Below, piece after piece: positions 1 to 13,200 of a stretch of DNA of 64,000 bases. The stretch comes from Deuterostichococcus epilithicus (Eukaryota; Chlorophyta; Trebouxiophyceae; Prasiolales; Stichococcaceae), in assembly GCA_033439295.1 (NCBI GenBank), contig JAVTLE010000010.1:310001-374000 (forward strand), read 5' to 3'. The translations under genes were made by a program, and so were the position numbers. Every line of letters begins with the position of its first letter. Within the stretch, counting starts at the first letter, position 1. The notes below the pieces were generated by a model. That model did not search any database, was not told where the DNA came from, and worked only from the letters and a program-made list of their open reading frames with translations.

Positions 1-2396
1 CTGAAGCCAATCATGCTTCAGGTAGCCCAGCACAGAGCATGCAAAATGCGCACCTGACAGGATGGGCGTCTTGTGCTCGTGCAAGCCTGCTCGGTGTGAC
101 GCCCGCTTCAGCACTTTGTGCAGCTGCATGAAGAGCAGCGCCAGCGCGGCGCCAAAGATGCCGCCCATCCCGCCTGCGGCACCCAAAGCAACGTGCTGCT
201 GGGATACTACCAATCGCAGGGCGACCTGCCTGTCAGGAACAAGCACGCACAATTACACGATCTGCGCCAGAGTCAGCGCACCCAGTAGGATGTGCCGGTA
301 GTCCACTGCTGTGATGTACTGGCTCCAATCCCAGATGGGGCCATAAGGTAGCCCCGCCAGCGCGCGGAAGATGAGCAGGCACACCAGTCCTGCCGACAGA
401 AAGCAGCTTCGGTGTCAAAATCTAGTGCGCCACGATTTTTTGATATCGTATCATTGAGTCGAGCCACCAGACATCGCGGTGAATGGCCGCTGCACGATGA
501 CAGCACCCCCACCAACGACTTGCATGACTGGCGGCCAGGTGCTTGGCTGGGTGTCCAAGCGCCGCCACCACAGTGGTGAACTACAACAGCCGGCATCAAG
601 CTGACAGTACCAGCATGCTCAATCACATTCCGACAGGACGTAGTCCGCACCGGCCAGCACGCAGAATGTCGCCATCTCGAAGTGCTGGAGACCGGACCGA
701 TGGAGCACCTCCAGAGCAAACAAGGAACCTGCAGCATGACGGCTATTTCAAGACTGCAATTCTGTAGTCCTACGATGCATCCGTGACTGTGGCAGACCCT
801 ATCTCCCTGCGGTGTGTGGCAAGATGAATGGGCTGGGTGTCAGGTTGTCGGGGCTTTGAGACACATGGCGAAGGAGCTGAGTGGTCAAGTCGTCGGGCTC
901 TGAGACACATGGTGAAGGGAGGCCAAGGCAGCTCTAGTCTCTACATAATGCAACGATGGCACACCTCCCAGTGAAACACCGAAAAACGCGGCAAGACCGG
1001 CCGCCATGCCGATGAGTGCGCAATTGCGCAGCACTTGCCCCTTGGCATTCAGCACGTTGGCTGCCAGCCAAGACGTGCTCGCCGCGCACAGCGCTGCGGC
1101 AGTAGTAGCAGCATGCACAGTAGAGTCGGTGAACGCAATCGGATGGACATCCCCACCATACATGCTGCTGAGCCCATGCACAACCACTCATATCAAAGCA
1201 GGCTGCCTAAGCCTCAGCACAACAAGCACAATAATATACGATACAGGTACCCGAATTGTGGTGTCTTGTGACGCACCAAGCAGCGGTGCCTCGGGCCCCA
1301 AGCTGCCGCCGGCAGCAATGGAGAAGGAGGAGCACAGGAACATGGACGGAGCCTGCTGGATGGGAACGAAACCCTGCGCGGCAGCCAAAGCCACGTCCGC
1401 ACATCCTTATGGTGTTGCAGCATACATTCGCGGTTCATCGAAACGTAACATGCCTTCTTGCATTCGAGCCTCGCACAGCCAGCGTCACGAACACCATGTG
1501 CATGCTGCCAACTCCAAGCTGTGGACGCGCAATCACGCAGCGGCGAATGGCAGAGCACCCATACCTTGTGGTGGATACACTCCACAGTATCCGGCAGATC
1601 ACCTGTGCAACACAAAATGTGCCTGAAGATCATGCCACACCCTCGAATAAGAACACTGCCTGAAGATGTCAGCAGTCCATGCGCACCACCTCATGCATGG
1701 CACATCCCCAGATTTTATGTGTACTCGACTGAGCTGCTGTCCGCCGGGCACAAAATTCATGGAAGTGGTACAACATCAGCTGCATTTACCTGGAAAGCCC
1801 ATGATTGCCTGCACCGTGCCCGCCAGCGTACCCATCAGCGTCGACGCCGCGAGAGTGAAGAGCCAGGCTGCAGCATGATCATTGCGGCTTTGATCCGTCA
1901 CTTTCCGGTTGCTGTATGATTGAGCCGGCAGAAGCACATGATTGGGGAGAAGCTGTGCAGAACGGGAGTCTGCGCATGTCTCAAAGACAGCATTGCCCAA
2001 GCTGCACTCACCAACACTGCCAGGGTGCGGCCACCAGGAGTGGTGCCTGTGCAATCGCTCCAGCATCGGCAGAACGAGATTTTCCGGTACATTCTTCCAC
2101 ACCAGGTCCAGCAGCGCCTCGAAAGCGGAGCTGTAAGCAAATGCAACAAGGCCGCAAATAAGCCCTGCGGACACTGCGATCCCGATGTAGGCCTCGGCTG
2201 TGGGGTTTTGCGAGGCGCTTCGGATCCGCGCGAGTGCATTGCTGCACGGGCCGCCGAGCCGTTTGCCCAGGTCTCCTCTGCTGAAAGCTGGTGCACCAGC
2301 ATCGTCAGCCGGGGTGTCCCCGTTTGCCGTTGGACCGCCGCTAGATACGGGCAGCTCGCCATTCAGGAGAGGCTCTGATGAGCTTCCGACCGACAT
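1..2396 (-). CDS. CLC-family chloride channel/transporter (3' partial)
   Basis: Membrane anion channel or anion/proton exchanger. The start is ATG at 2396, which opens a Ser/Pro-rich cytosolic head (MSVGSSSEPLLNGELP) and then a first helix (IGIAVSAGLICGLVAF). Later exons read AGTVQAIMGFPG (about 1790), LPDTVECIHHK (about 1600), the selectivity segment GSLGPEAPLLG (about 1300) with the gating-type Glu after GP, GMAAGLAAFFGVSLGG (about 970), a piece similar to ALEVxHRxGLQxFE (about 700) and further hydrophobic exons down to base 1. The GSLGPE form is the one seen in bacterial and plastid/Golgi (CLC-e/f-like) members, rather than the GxGIPE of vacuolar plant CLCs. At least seven exons are visible. 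The 3' end, including any CBS domains, lies outside the window. The family is firm; the subfamily and organelle are inferred. Confidence 0.85.
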
Positions 2397-3001
2397 GCTC
2401 GATCAGCGCGTGGTATCGAAGGCGGATTAGTGTGTTGCACCTAGGGCAAGCTGACGTATGTGCGGCAATTTGCTTCCGAGGTGAACGCTGTCCGGCGAGA
2501 GCGATATGCAAATATATAAGATTGACATTCCAAGACGGACTGAACTTCCCGATCGCCTCGAAACGGACACTGACGTTGTTTTTCCGGCTCCGGCACAATT
2601 GGGGCCTTGATGGCAGCAGGAAGCAGGTTTTCGCGTCCGTACAATTGATTGTGTCGTACACAGAACAAGCATACCTACTGCTCTCCTGAGAAGCAACCAA
2701 ACATACAGCTACAATTCTGCAGCCCCGACACACAGCAAAACAGCAGTTCATCGCTGACCACACTCCGCAGACTCCAATCATCGCTGCAGGCCACATCGAG
2801 CCTGGGCGACAAACCGCTCAACCTGCAGCCGCCAGGCATGTGGCGTCTTAGGAGCCAGGAGTGCATTAATCTGTCCACTCGGGAGACAGCAGCACAGTGA
2901 GCTCCGTCCCGGCTGGAAGCCATTTCTCCTTCTATCACACCGCATCACAGGTGCGGCATCGCGCATCAGCCCTTGCAATTTGTCCGCAAAGTTCCAGTAA
3001 C
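2397..3001. other. Intergenic: CLC 5' flank / kinesin 3' flank
   Basis: There is no convincing gene here. It lies between the CLC start codon and the probable last stop of the kinesin gene, both on the minus strand. It should hold the CLC promoter and the kinesin 3' UTR. Base composition is less GC-rich than in the flanking exons, and no clear motif was recognised. Confidence 0.5.
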
Positions 3002-4449
3002 CTAGTGCAGCAAGGCACCGGATGGCAGGCAGCCCGTTTGTCTGCCGAAGCTGCACCATTTCTGCTAATGACCTTCGACAGTGCTAACGCATGCAGGTTG
3101 GAAAATCACTCACCTTCTTGAAGAAGCCACCCTTTCGTGCAGACTTTGGCGCAACAGCCGCCGCCACCGCTGCCTTCCGCTGCGCAGCCGGCATGTGGTT
3201 CCAGCCTGTTTGATCCGCTGTCGCACAGGGTCGCTGGGATGTGATAGCCGTCGCGCCGTCCTGCATCGGCTCTATGGCAGCACCCACCGGGCCACCGGCG
3301 CCAGCAGGCTGCAGGCCTCTGTCGCTGCCAGGCGCCAGCCCATCGGCGGCGCGCCCCGCAGCCATGTGCTGCTCCAGGATGGGCCGCCTCCAGGTGCTGC
3401 CGCCGACGCCGCGGGCATCCTGCACAGCCGAGCTGCTGCCTGGCTGCCCTGCTACGCTGTCGCTGCCGACGGCATCCGTAATCGCGTCCTCGCAACAAGC
3501 CTCCTGCACCCGCGACCGGGCGGTGCTGCTGACCGCAGTGGCAGACGCAGGCTTGGGGCGTGATTTCTCCAGCTGGGCTCTGTTTGTGGCTGCGTCCCCG
3601 CTGCTCCTGGCCTGCCACATGGAAGCGTAGCCGCCGACGCTGCTGGCCCTGGCTGCCGTTGCTGGCCGCTGTGCCGCTGCTCCGCCTGGCAGCAGGAACA
3701 TTTCTTGGTGGACACAGGTGGGAGGTGCCAAAGCCGCCCAACAAGGTTCCGAACGGCAGAGTGAAACAGGCAAACATGGCCACCCTTCAGGTTTCAGGAC
3801 CTGCGATGGCAGCGTCTTGACAGCAGTGGCTCTGGGTGGGGGCCGACATGTCACGGACCTGTAGCTGCGGCTGCAGGCGGGCGGTACGCCTTGATGGTGT
3901 CACCCTCGACTTCCGCGCCGCCTGTCATGCCAACTTCGCTGCCACCAGCCGGGCAGATGCCCGCCTTCCGTACTGCACCCGCCGGCCGCAGCCGCCCCTT
4001 TAGGCTGTCTCGCATTGGCGGCTTCCGCTGCTGCTGCTGCTGCTGCCGCTGCGCCCGCGCCGCCTCCTTCATACGCTTGGCTGCGGCATCCGCCGACGCT
4101 GTCGTCGAGCGCCACCCCACCGGATCCTTACTGTCGTTGGCCGCCGGGCCAGGCGCAAGCGACAATGCCTTGGCGGCGCGCGCAGCCTGCGCCGCGTAGA
4201 ATGGCTGCCGCGTCGGGACGTGACCCTTTGGGCCTGAGGCGCCTGGCACGGCCGGTGCCGGCTTGCTGGCTGGGCCTGCGCCAGGCACGGGCGCTCCAGA
4301 CCTCGTAACAGCAGCTGCTACAGCTGCTGATTTTCCCGCAGCTGATGCCCCTGCCGGCGGCGCCGGCAGCAGCAGCGGCGCCGGCGGCGCCACCAGCAGC
4401 GGCGGTGGCTGCGCCGGCGCTGCTTGCAGACCATTGCTTGCGAGTTTGC

Positions 4450-4485
<36 letters not shown>

Positions 4486-7400
4486 GCCTGTTGGCCTGCG
4501 GCTGCAGAGCGGACGGCGCCACAGCGGCCGGCGCCGCCGTCAGTGACTTCTGCATGCTGGATGCGTCGTCAAAGCCATAGCTGGAGCCCAGAGACGACCA
4601 GCCTTTGGAACTGGACTCTGCTGGGGTTCCAGCAGCTGCGCCGTCGCCTGTGCCGGCGGCTGGAGCTGAGGAGCCGCCGCCGGGGAGCAGCACTTCCGAC
4701 GCGGTGGGCGCGGCATCTGCCGGCGGCGCCTGCTCTGCTGCTGGGAGCGCCTCTGGCTGCCGCGCCCTTGCCGTCGTCGTCGCCCGGGCAGCTGGCTCAG
4801 GTGCAAAGGGCTTGGCAGGTGCGCGCTCGTCGATGCTCTCCAGCTCCTTCGCAGGAGTCGAGGGTGGCGAGCGTGGCGGCAGCGGCGCCGCCCGCCGCAG
4901 CGGCACCTGCAGGCCGGCTGCCTCAGACGCAGCACGCTCCTCTGTTCTCTGTAGCCAGAGAGGATTGCCGGCAGTGCTGCGGGCCGCTGCAGCTGCTGTG
5001 TCAGATGAGGTGCGGCCTGCTGTCATGGCCGGACCTGCAGTGGCGGCCTGGCCGCCAAGTGGCTCCAAGGCCGCGGATGGCTCGATTGCGCTGCCCCCTC
5101 GGCTGTCGCCATGCACGCTCGCCAGCAGCGGCAACAGCGAGAAGCGGCTCAGTGACGCGCGGCAGGCGGCATGCTCTGCACCCACCGAGGCCTCATCCTC
5201 TGCCGCCGCCTCTCCTGCCACCGATGCCTCTGCGCCTGCCGCCGCCGCCTCTCGCCGCCGCGCCACAGCCCGCGCCGCCTCCGCCTCATCCGCAGGCGTC
5301 AGGAAGCCGCCCGACATGGTCAGCCGGCCGCGGCCGCTGCAGCCGCCGGCGCCGGCGNCGCAGGACACCCTGGTGTCAGCGCCGCCACGAGTGCCGTCGT
5401 CGCCGCCGCCGCCGCTGCCCGCCAGCTCCTGGAGCAGGTCCGCGCTGCTGCGCAGGATGCTCTCAGCGCCGAGCGCGGCTCGTGCATCGGCGACCGCCGC
5501 GGAGGCCGGCGTGGCTGCGCACCGGTGCGCTGCAGCATCAAAGCGCGAGCGGGCACTGGTGCCGCCAGAGCACGCCGAGCCGGCGGCGCTGGCGGCGGAG
5601 GGGCTGTCGGGAGGCGGGGGGCCGGCGGGGCTCGCGGGCGGGGCGCCCATGTCGCCGCGGGCGGCGTCCAGCAGCAGCGTCAGCCGCACGGCACCCAGGC
5701 CCTGCACAGGGCAACAGGGTTGCACATCATATTCGGAACTGAGTTGCTGCACAAGGCCCGGGTGGCAGGACCCAGACCTCGCATCGGCTTTTCACTAGCT
5801 CGCCGGTCAGAGGTGTCGGGCCAGAGAGAGGTCTGGGGTGGGACCGTCCCTACACGGCCAAACAGCTCGCACCTCGCCGGCTGCCGCCATGTCTGCGGCA
5901 AGGTGTCGCGCAGCACGGGCGAAGCGGCCGACCGCTGCCCGCTGCGCCGCCGCTGCGCCGCGAGCCGCCTCCACTGCGGCTTGCACCTGCGCGCGGAAGG
6001 GACAAGCACTCGAGGTCGATGCCTGGACACCGCTGGCACAGGTGGTGATTGCCAGGACGTGTAAACCTGATGGCTGCAGTCGTGGCCAATGCCCGCCGTT
6101 GCCAGCCAGAAATGTCACAGAGGGCTTTCATGTCTGAGGCACGTGTTGGGACTTGCCGGTGACTGCCAGCGCAGGGGTCAGTGCCGCCGCACACGTTTAG
6201 AAACAGCAGCACGCGACGTCAGGCTCACGTTGCACGGTGGCATCCCAGAAGGATCACAAAAAGGTTGGACCCCACGTGACACAGTGGTAATTGTGTCTCA
6301 CCTTCTGCGCGCCGGCGGCCGCCGCGCCCTTCTGCGCCTGCCCACCGGCTACGCGCGCCGCCAGCAGCAGCTGCCACACCGCCTCCAGTGTGAGCACCCG
6401 CAGCGCCGCACGCGCTGCGGCCGGCGGCGCCGACGCGCCGGCCGCCTCCGGCGCCGATGCGGCCAGGCAGCTGAGCACCACCCTGCAGCCGTCGGCTCCT
6501 CCGTTCAGGGCGGCATGGTGGTGCAATCGCAGGGATGGTAGGTGCAGGTTGTGGTGATCAGCATGGGCGCAGGTGTTCAGCTCTGCAGGGATGAATATCT
6601 CGAAGCTCTTCCAGACATTAGCTAGTAGTCAATTGCCAGTCGTGCTGGGCCAGTTGTTGCGAATCGGCAGCCGGCATGCGGCCGGCCCCCAGGAAGACAT
6701 GGGCTGGCGTGGGCGTGCCTGGAGGCGTCGAGGGTCGCATCGTCGTCGCCTGACAGCGGTGCCGCGGGCGCGTTTTGAATGCGGCGCGCCCGGGACGCAT
6801 ACTGCAGGGTGGACAGCGTCTCGGCGGCGTCGGCGGCCGCAGGCGACACGCACGCCACCATGACGGTGTGCGAGTCGCCGCCGAGCGAGTCCTGCGGCAG
6901 GAGCGGCACTGGCACTGTGGGGTTGGCATTGATACGTTGGCAACCAGGCTGGGTTTGTGGTGAATCAGGGCGGACTGTGGCAGAGTAAGTCGCCAGCAAG
7001 GCGAGTCGTGCAGCACTCTGCTTGCAGCAGCGCCGCAGATGCTCAGCAGCCTCAGCGGCATATGCTATCCCACTGTCACCCTCAATGAGACGGCTCGAGT
7101 ATCTGCTGTGGAACACTGCACCCGCTGCGGTGGTCACTGCGGTGGTACACTGCACCCACATTTGGTTTTTCGAGCCACATTTTCAACCCTAAACCTTGAA
7201 ACACCACACCCACCTGCAGCAGGCGCGTGATCTTGGACTGGCGGTAGGGCACATGGTCGCGCTGGCCGGCCGCCAGCGCGGTGATCACGTTGCCCAGCGC
7301 CAGCAGGCCACGGTTGATGCTGCACGCCTCCTGCGGCATGCATGGAGAGGATTCGACGTCAGTGAAAGCCACAGCTTTCCACCTCCGGGCATCTTGGCCT

Positions 7401-10055
7401 CTGCACCACATGTGACATGTGACAGGCCCTGCTGCGGAGCTTGTTGCCGCATACCTGGGGAGGCCCTGGGAATGCGGTCAATGCGTGACATTACACAGCA
7501 ATCAGCAGAAGGCAGTCGAGACCCTTTTCACGGGCATCCTCGCGCTTGTATCGGCCTGGACTCGCTGTTGCATCAGAAGACTGACAGGCCCAAGAAGCGT
7601 AAGCAATCACAGCATCGTTTTAGCAAGAGACGCGCCTTGACATTGGCGCCTACTGAACCCTGGTCATGCCCGCGAGCAAACTGCTGCTTCAGCCTGGCGA
7701 AGAGTTGAACTTCTTTTGGGAAAGACCAACAGAGGTTCACACGCCTTGAAGCGGGCGCCCTCGGCCTGGGAGCGTTTGTTGCGCTCCGAGCCGGCCAGGT
7801 CCACAAGGCGGAACTTGGCGGCGCGGGCGCCGGCGCCGTCNNCNGCGCCGNNGCCGGCCCGGCGCAGCAGCAGCGTGAACACCGCATGGCTGCGGCTGCT
7901 GGCCGCATTCGATGCGGTGCTGCCTGCAGGTGGGTACAATTGCGAGGCTGGCTGACATTCATCCTGCCGCAACTGCTGCGATCGAAAAGCTTGTTTAGCT
8001 TCGTAGGGCTGCCGGTTCAATTTCAGAGCGCCATTCAGAGCATGCTACTGGCAGCCTACACACACTCACCTGCAGCTTCAGTTCCCGCAACCGCCTGCCA
8101 TGCCATTAGATAAGCCCCCCTGCTGGCTCACCCGTGGCACGGGCGGCGACGCCATGGCGCAGCAGCGCCAGCGCCTCCTGGGCGGATGCCACCGGCCGTG
8201 TCGATGCGCCGGCCGCCGCGACGCCTCCGGCGCCGCTCTCGCGCAGGGGCAGCCCGCCCTGGGATGCCCTGGCGCCGCCGGGGCCGCCCAGCAGGTCGCG
8301 AATTTCCTCGTGGTGCACCTCCAGAAACTGCACCGCCACCTGCAGTCGGCGGTGCAGTTGGGGTTTACAAGGGTTTCATCTTGCGGAAAACCCAATTCAG
8401 CAGGCCAGTTAGGCACCCGCGGCTCAGAGACGAGCGCTTCATGGTGGCTCTGCCGAGCAACGCTTTGACTGCCTGGCCCGCCAGAGCCCCTACTGCAGCC
8501 ACTCCGCAGTAGGCATGCACAGGTGATCTGCTGCTTCACAGCTGTGGAATGAGTGGCAGCTGCCATGTACATTCAGTCTTTCCTGTGCACAACTTCGCTG
8601 GCGCCAGGTCGTGCGCATCCCACACTCGCACCTCTCCCTCACTCACCAGAGCTGGGCACAGGGTTTGCAGCAAACCTGGAAGTGCGGCGAGGCGGGGCCG
8701 GCGCGCCGCCGCTGCCGCTGCCCAACTTCCAGGCGGTCAAATACGTGGGCCAGCACCCGTGGCAGCAGCCCAGTTCGCTCGGGCCCCTGCCCGGTGATGC
8801 CTGCAGCCGCAGACTCCCGTGCTCTGAACCAAGTTGCCAGGCCTGCCTTGCAGCTTGGGGGGCTGGGTGGCAATGCAGTTTGCATTGAGTGCATATTGCA
8901 GGGACCGAGCAGAGGCGAATGGCCAATTCTGTGTCTAAATGGCAGATGCTGCTTTGGAGAGCAGATGTCAGAGAATATAGCTGGGGTGTGACCGCACCGT
9001 CAGTGCCGGCAGTGAACGTCTTGCCAGACGCCGTCTGCCCATAGGCCAGCAGGCATGCGTTGGCGCCGCCCAGAAATTTGTCGACCAGACCCGCTGCGCA
9101 CTTCTCGTACAGCTCCCGCTGCGTGGCGCCTGCACGTGACGCAGGGCAGGGGGCATTAAACGGAACCCATCTGCGTGTTGTCACCGGCGGACGGGCCGGC
9201 CACATCGCTGAAGCAGCCATGGTTTTGATATCAGCACCTCCGCAGCCTGTTCATTGTTTTTGTGTGTATAGTCTGGTGTACTGTCTGCAGCCTCATGTGT
9301 GCTGCAGGAAGCACACTTTATTAGGGAACCACCTGGACCGAAGACGTGGTCAAAGCGGAAGGCCATGCCGCCGCGCGGCCCGGCAGCCGCGGTCACGGTG
9401 GCGTTGCGGCTGTCGCTGCGCAGCGTTGGCGGCTCAGAGTGGCTCGACAGGCCCGCCCCCGTCGACCGCACCCTGCAGGCGATGCGGTGCTGTCACAACT
9501 GCAACACGGGATCGTCCAGAGATATCTGCCAGAGAGCACTGCAGAGAGCATTGCAGCGCTGCCGTATTGGTGCACTGCCAGTCAGGCTGTCGTGTTAATG
9601 TGCACGCAACCATCAGGTCGGAGGTTTCCAATCAGGGTTGGCACTGCGCACCTGACGGCCACCCGCACATGGCATGACTCGCGCGCCTGCCGCGGCGTGG
9701 GCGCCTGCTCGGCGGCAGCGGCGGCGTTGGGTTCCCAGTCGTTCTCCGACGCTGCCGCCAGGTCGACTGGAGGTGAGGGCGCCTCCGGCGTTGCGTACAG
9801 GCTCTCGGCGTGCGACCGCGCCCCTGGGTGGCTGGCCCGCGCCGCTGTAGTGTGGGCTGCACGGGCCTCCGCCGCGGGGGCCATGCCCTGGCGGGAGGCC
9901 TGAGGCCCGCGGACGGGCTGCCCTGGAAACACGCTGGAAATGCTGAAGCGGCTGCCGGCGCTATGGAAACTGGCCGCTGTGGAGGCGGCGGATGCGGCGA
10001 CGGCGCCGGCACCGGCGCCAGCGCCAGCGGCCACCGACTCCAGGCTTGCCGCCTG
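3002..10055 (-). CDS. Kinesin motor-domain protein with polyGln/Ala-rich tail
   Basis: ATP-driven microtubule motor. Motor exons from the N side: VRVAVR (about 9660), [11 protein letters not shown] (about 9350), the P-loop segment [16 protein letters not shown] (about 9030), HVFDRLEVG (about 8740), [15 protein letters not shown] (about 8320), switch I NAASSRSH (about 7900), switch [10 protein letters not shown] (about 7800), [14 protein letters not shown] (about 7290), [10 protein letters not shown] (about 7220) and [15 protein letters not shown] (about 6790). All nucleotide-contact motifs are intact. Downstream are Ala-rich probable coiled-coil exons (6500-6300, 6110-5850), then a long low-complexity tail exon (about 5750-3851) with an 11-residue Gln run (4451-4483) and a shorter one (about 4030). 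The last exon probably ends at a stop at 3002 after GGFFKK. The motor subclass is not assigned. Ns at 5357 and near 7841-7852 blur two exons. The first motor exon begins at a splice acceptor near 10055, so more coding sequence lies upstream. Confidence 0.85.
4451..4483 (-). repeat. CAG repeat encoding Gln11 (kinesin tail)
   Basis: (CTG)11 on the plus strand reads as 11 Gln in the kinesin tail exon. A shorter interrupted CTG run lies near 4030-4050. Confidence 0.85.
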
Positions 10056-10269
10056 CAGTGATGGTCAGCAAGAGTTTCAGATGCTGATGCAAGCGCATCT
10101 GCCGACACCTGCGGTGCGGGCTCATCACATAACCGGTCCTTCGGCTGATGTGCTGCTTCATGGGGCCTGTGGCCAATGACTGGAAATTGCTGCACGCCGT
10201 TCCATGAGGCTTTCAAAACCCTTCGACAATGACACGGGAGCTGTGCTGCAGCATCAGTGGTGCATTTCA

Positions 10270-13200
10270 GGGATGCCGCAGGAGGTGCGGCAGCACACCA
10301 GCAGCGACTGGTCTTCGGAGCCCAGCGACACGAGCGATGCCCGCTGCGATGACGGCCGGCTGCGCGGCGGCAGCTGCCCCGACGCCTGCGCCTGGACGCC
10401 AGGCAGTAGAAAGCCGACAGGTGAATAAGAAAGTACAGCGGCAAACGAGAAAGCTGAGACCCTTCAATGTGTGCGAAAAGCATAGTCATCCAGCCAATTG
10501 CCGCTCTGCAGCCCTTTGCTGCCGGAGGCACCATGCAGAGTGTCAAAACCCGCAGCAGGCCAGACAGGCGTACAGAGTGCTGCAGCAACTAGCCACAGTA
10601 ACGTGCATTGTGACCCACCTCCCGCATGGCGCTGCTGTATCCCGAGCCGCCGCTCAGGTTGTAGTGAATCGAGGCTGCTACGGCGCTCCTGCTGTCATCG
10701 CCGGCAGACGTTGGTGCCGGGCTGTGTGGCAGCTGGCTGCCGGCAAACCAGCCGCCGCCCGGCCTGTGATAGGTATAGAGAGCAAACGCCACTCAGAGGA
10801 GTCCTAGCACATGAGCCCAGCACGAGAAGGAATGGTTGGGGGTCCACCACATGCGGCCAGCACATGGCCCCTTGCTACCTGCAGCATCACGCAGGATGCG
10901 CGGCGAGGGCTAGAGTCGACTCTTTCACGATGTGGCCACAGTGTCATTTCGTTATGCATGACGATATTGCGGATCTGCTGCTGCCGAGGTCGAGGGCGCC
11001 GACCTGCGATGGCTGACGGATGGCGGCAGCGGCAAGTCGGGCGCGTCCGGCAGGCGCGGCGCAGGCTCACTGGCTGCCGGCGGGCTGGGAAAGGCGGGTC
11101 CCATCAACAGGGTGGAAGCAGCACTGGAGCGGCCGGCAGCAGCAGACAACTGCCGCACCCGCTCCCGCACCGTGCCCGGCGTCAGGTTCTGCAGGTCGGG
11201 ATATAAGGGTTTGGGCACCGGTGTCAGTTGATGAGCCGGCAGCCGGCGCAAGTGCTGTTGCAACTTCAAAACAGCGTGTTGCTGCAGCAAGATCGTTCGT
11301 GCTGCGCCGCTCTGGCCATTCGTTCGACGGCGTGCACCGTGCTCACCCAAAGTGCAGCGTTTGCGGCAGGTTCGGCGGCGGCTTGACGTGAATACATGCA
11401 ATTACAGCAGCAACCGCGGTCGTGCAGCGCATTCGCACGGATGTGGCGTCGCACACCTCCGCGTCAGATTGGGCACCGGCGGCGGGCGGCGTGGCTGGCG
11501 CCTCTCCTGTCTGTGCCTCTGGCCGTGGTACGTCAGCCTTGGGACATGCCGCGCTGCCATAAACCTCTGACCGCACCGACTGCTGGGACAGCGGCGCCGG
11601 CGGCGCGGCCGGCCGCGGCATGTCGACTGGCGACATGGGGTGCGCCTCTTTCGCAGTAGGAGCAGCAGCTTTGGCCAAGGTTGCGGTGCGGCCACTGGCT
11701 GCGGCTTCCTCTTCGCCGGCGCCAAGCGTGGGCTGGAAACTCTGGGGGGTTGCCGCCCAGGCATGCCCTGCCGCCGCCGGCCGCCCGGACGCGCTCAACA
11801 CCGAACTTTGCTCTCGCTGCGCAGTGGCGGCGGCGGATATGGCGACGCTGCTCAACGCAGGCGTTGGCTGCTGCATGGGGTTCCAGTCGCTGCCGACGGT
11901 CGTCGCAGGCGATGCTGCGTCGCCGAGCTCGCCGCTGCCGCCGCAGACGACAGCTGGACTGACCTTGGGAGCAGAGCCATCGCTCCATCCGTCCAAGGCT
12001 CCGCCAGCGCCCGGCGGCGGCGGTGGTATGCTGGCGCAGCTCGCTGAAAGGTGCTGCGGGCCGGGCTGGTGCAGCGATGTCAGTTGACGTAGGCCTGCTG
12101 CCAGCGGCGGTGGCGTGGCGCCGACTTCGGCCCCAAAGCCGCCGCCGCCGGTGGGCGCTTCCGCCTGTTGATCGTTTGCATCCTCGACAGTGGCGCCGGG
12201 GTTGCCGCTGCCGGGCTGCCGCAGCCTGCACCGACCGCCGGGCAGCGCCGCAGCGGCATCCGACACATGTGCCGGCGCCTCTGCCTGCCCGCTGAACCCG
12301 CGCGCCAGCGGCCCGGGACTGGGGTTGCTAGGAGACGCCGCGCCGGCGGTGAACCCCGCACCGCCTGCCTCATCCGAGCCGGCCGGCTGCTGCTGCCGCA
12401 GCCGCGAAGGGCTGTGTTGCTGCAGGGTGGGCCGCCGGACCCAGCGTCGCGACAGCGGCCGCGCCGATCGGCCGCTGCCGCTGGAACCGCCAGAGCCGGG
12501 CGTCGCCGCCCCTCCATGCTGGCTGTCCCAGGCAGTGTAGCCGCGCGCGGACGGCGTGACGGGTGCCTCATCGCCAGCCGGCCGCGCTGCCGCTGCCGCC
12601 GCTGCTATCGCCGGCTGGCCTGGTGTGCTGAGGTTGTACTGCACCTCCTCCTGCGAGGCCGCCGGGGGCCGCCGGCGAGCGCCGCTGCTGCCGCCGCTCG
12701 CGGCCGGGGCAGCATCGGCGCCGGTGCCGTGGAGCGCCGCGACCGGCACTGTGCCACGGCGGCTAGTCAGGCGGGGCGGCCGCGGGATGGGTGGCAGCGC
12801 CGACGCCGGCGCCTCCCCGGAGTGCGTGAGGCTGCCGAGCCGCCGCAGCAGTTGGCTGCCGTTTAGCTGCGACGCCTGCAGGGGTCAGGCACCAGCTCTG
12901 TGAGAAAGGCAGCAGCACGGCTAGCTACAAGCGGACTTGAGATCCCAGTGCAGGCCATGCCACAGGAAAGCTCAGCTGCTATGTTCCGAATCCAAAGCGT
13001 CCTGATCAGCTGCTGCCCCAGGACCACCGGGGTCGAGTGCGCTGTTCTGGCGACGGGTGCCCCGCGACGCGTTGCAGCACACTGAACACGCTGCGGCTGC
13101 GGTCGGTGCACGGGGCACCGGCTGCTGTGATGTGGTCTGCCGTGCAGTGGCGAGGCACCATCGCACCTGGCTGTCAGCTGAGGACCCGCTGCGGTGCGGG

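Noticed and set aside
845-905. Near-duplicate TTTGAGACACATGGCGAAGG / TCTGAGACACATGGTGAAGG in a CLC intron
   Set aside because: A real short repeat, but it is not exon-derived and shows no further structure, so it was not counted with the exon copies.
4345-5742. 465-aa plus-strand ORF and the overlapping 397-aa ORF
   Set aside because: These are antisense shadows of the GC-rich kinesin tail exon. Their composition is Arg/Pro/Ala with no domain.
11620-12903. Long plus-strand ORFs opposite the low-complexity block
   Set aside because: Reverse-frame shadows of the Ala/Ser-rich minus-strand exons, without domains.
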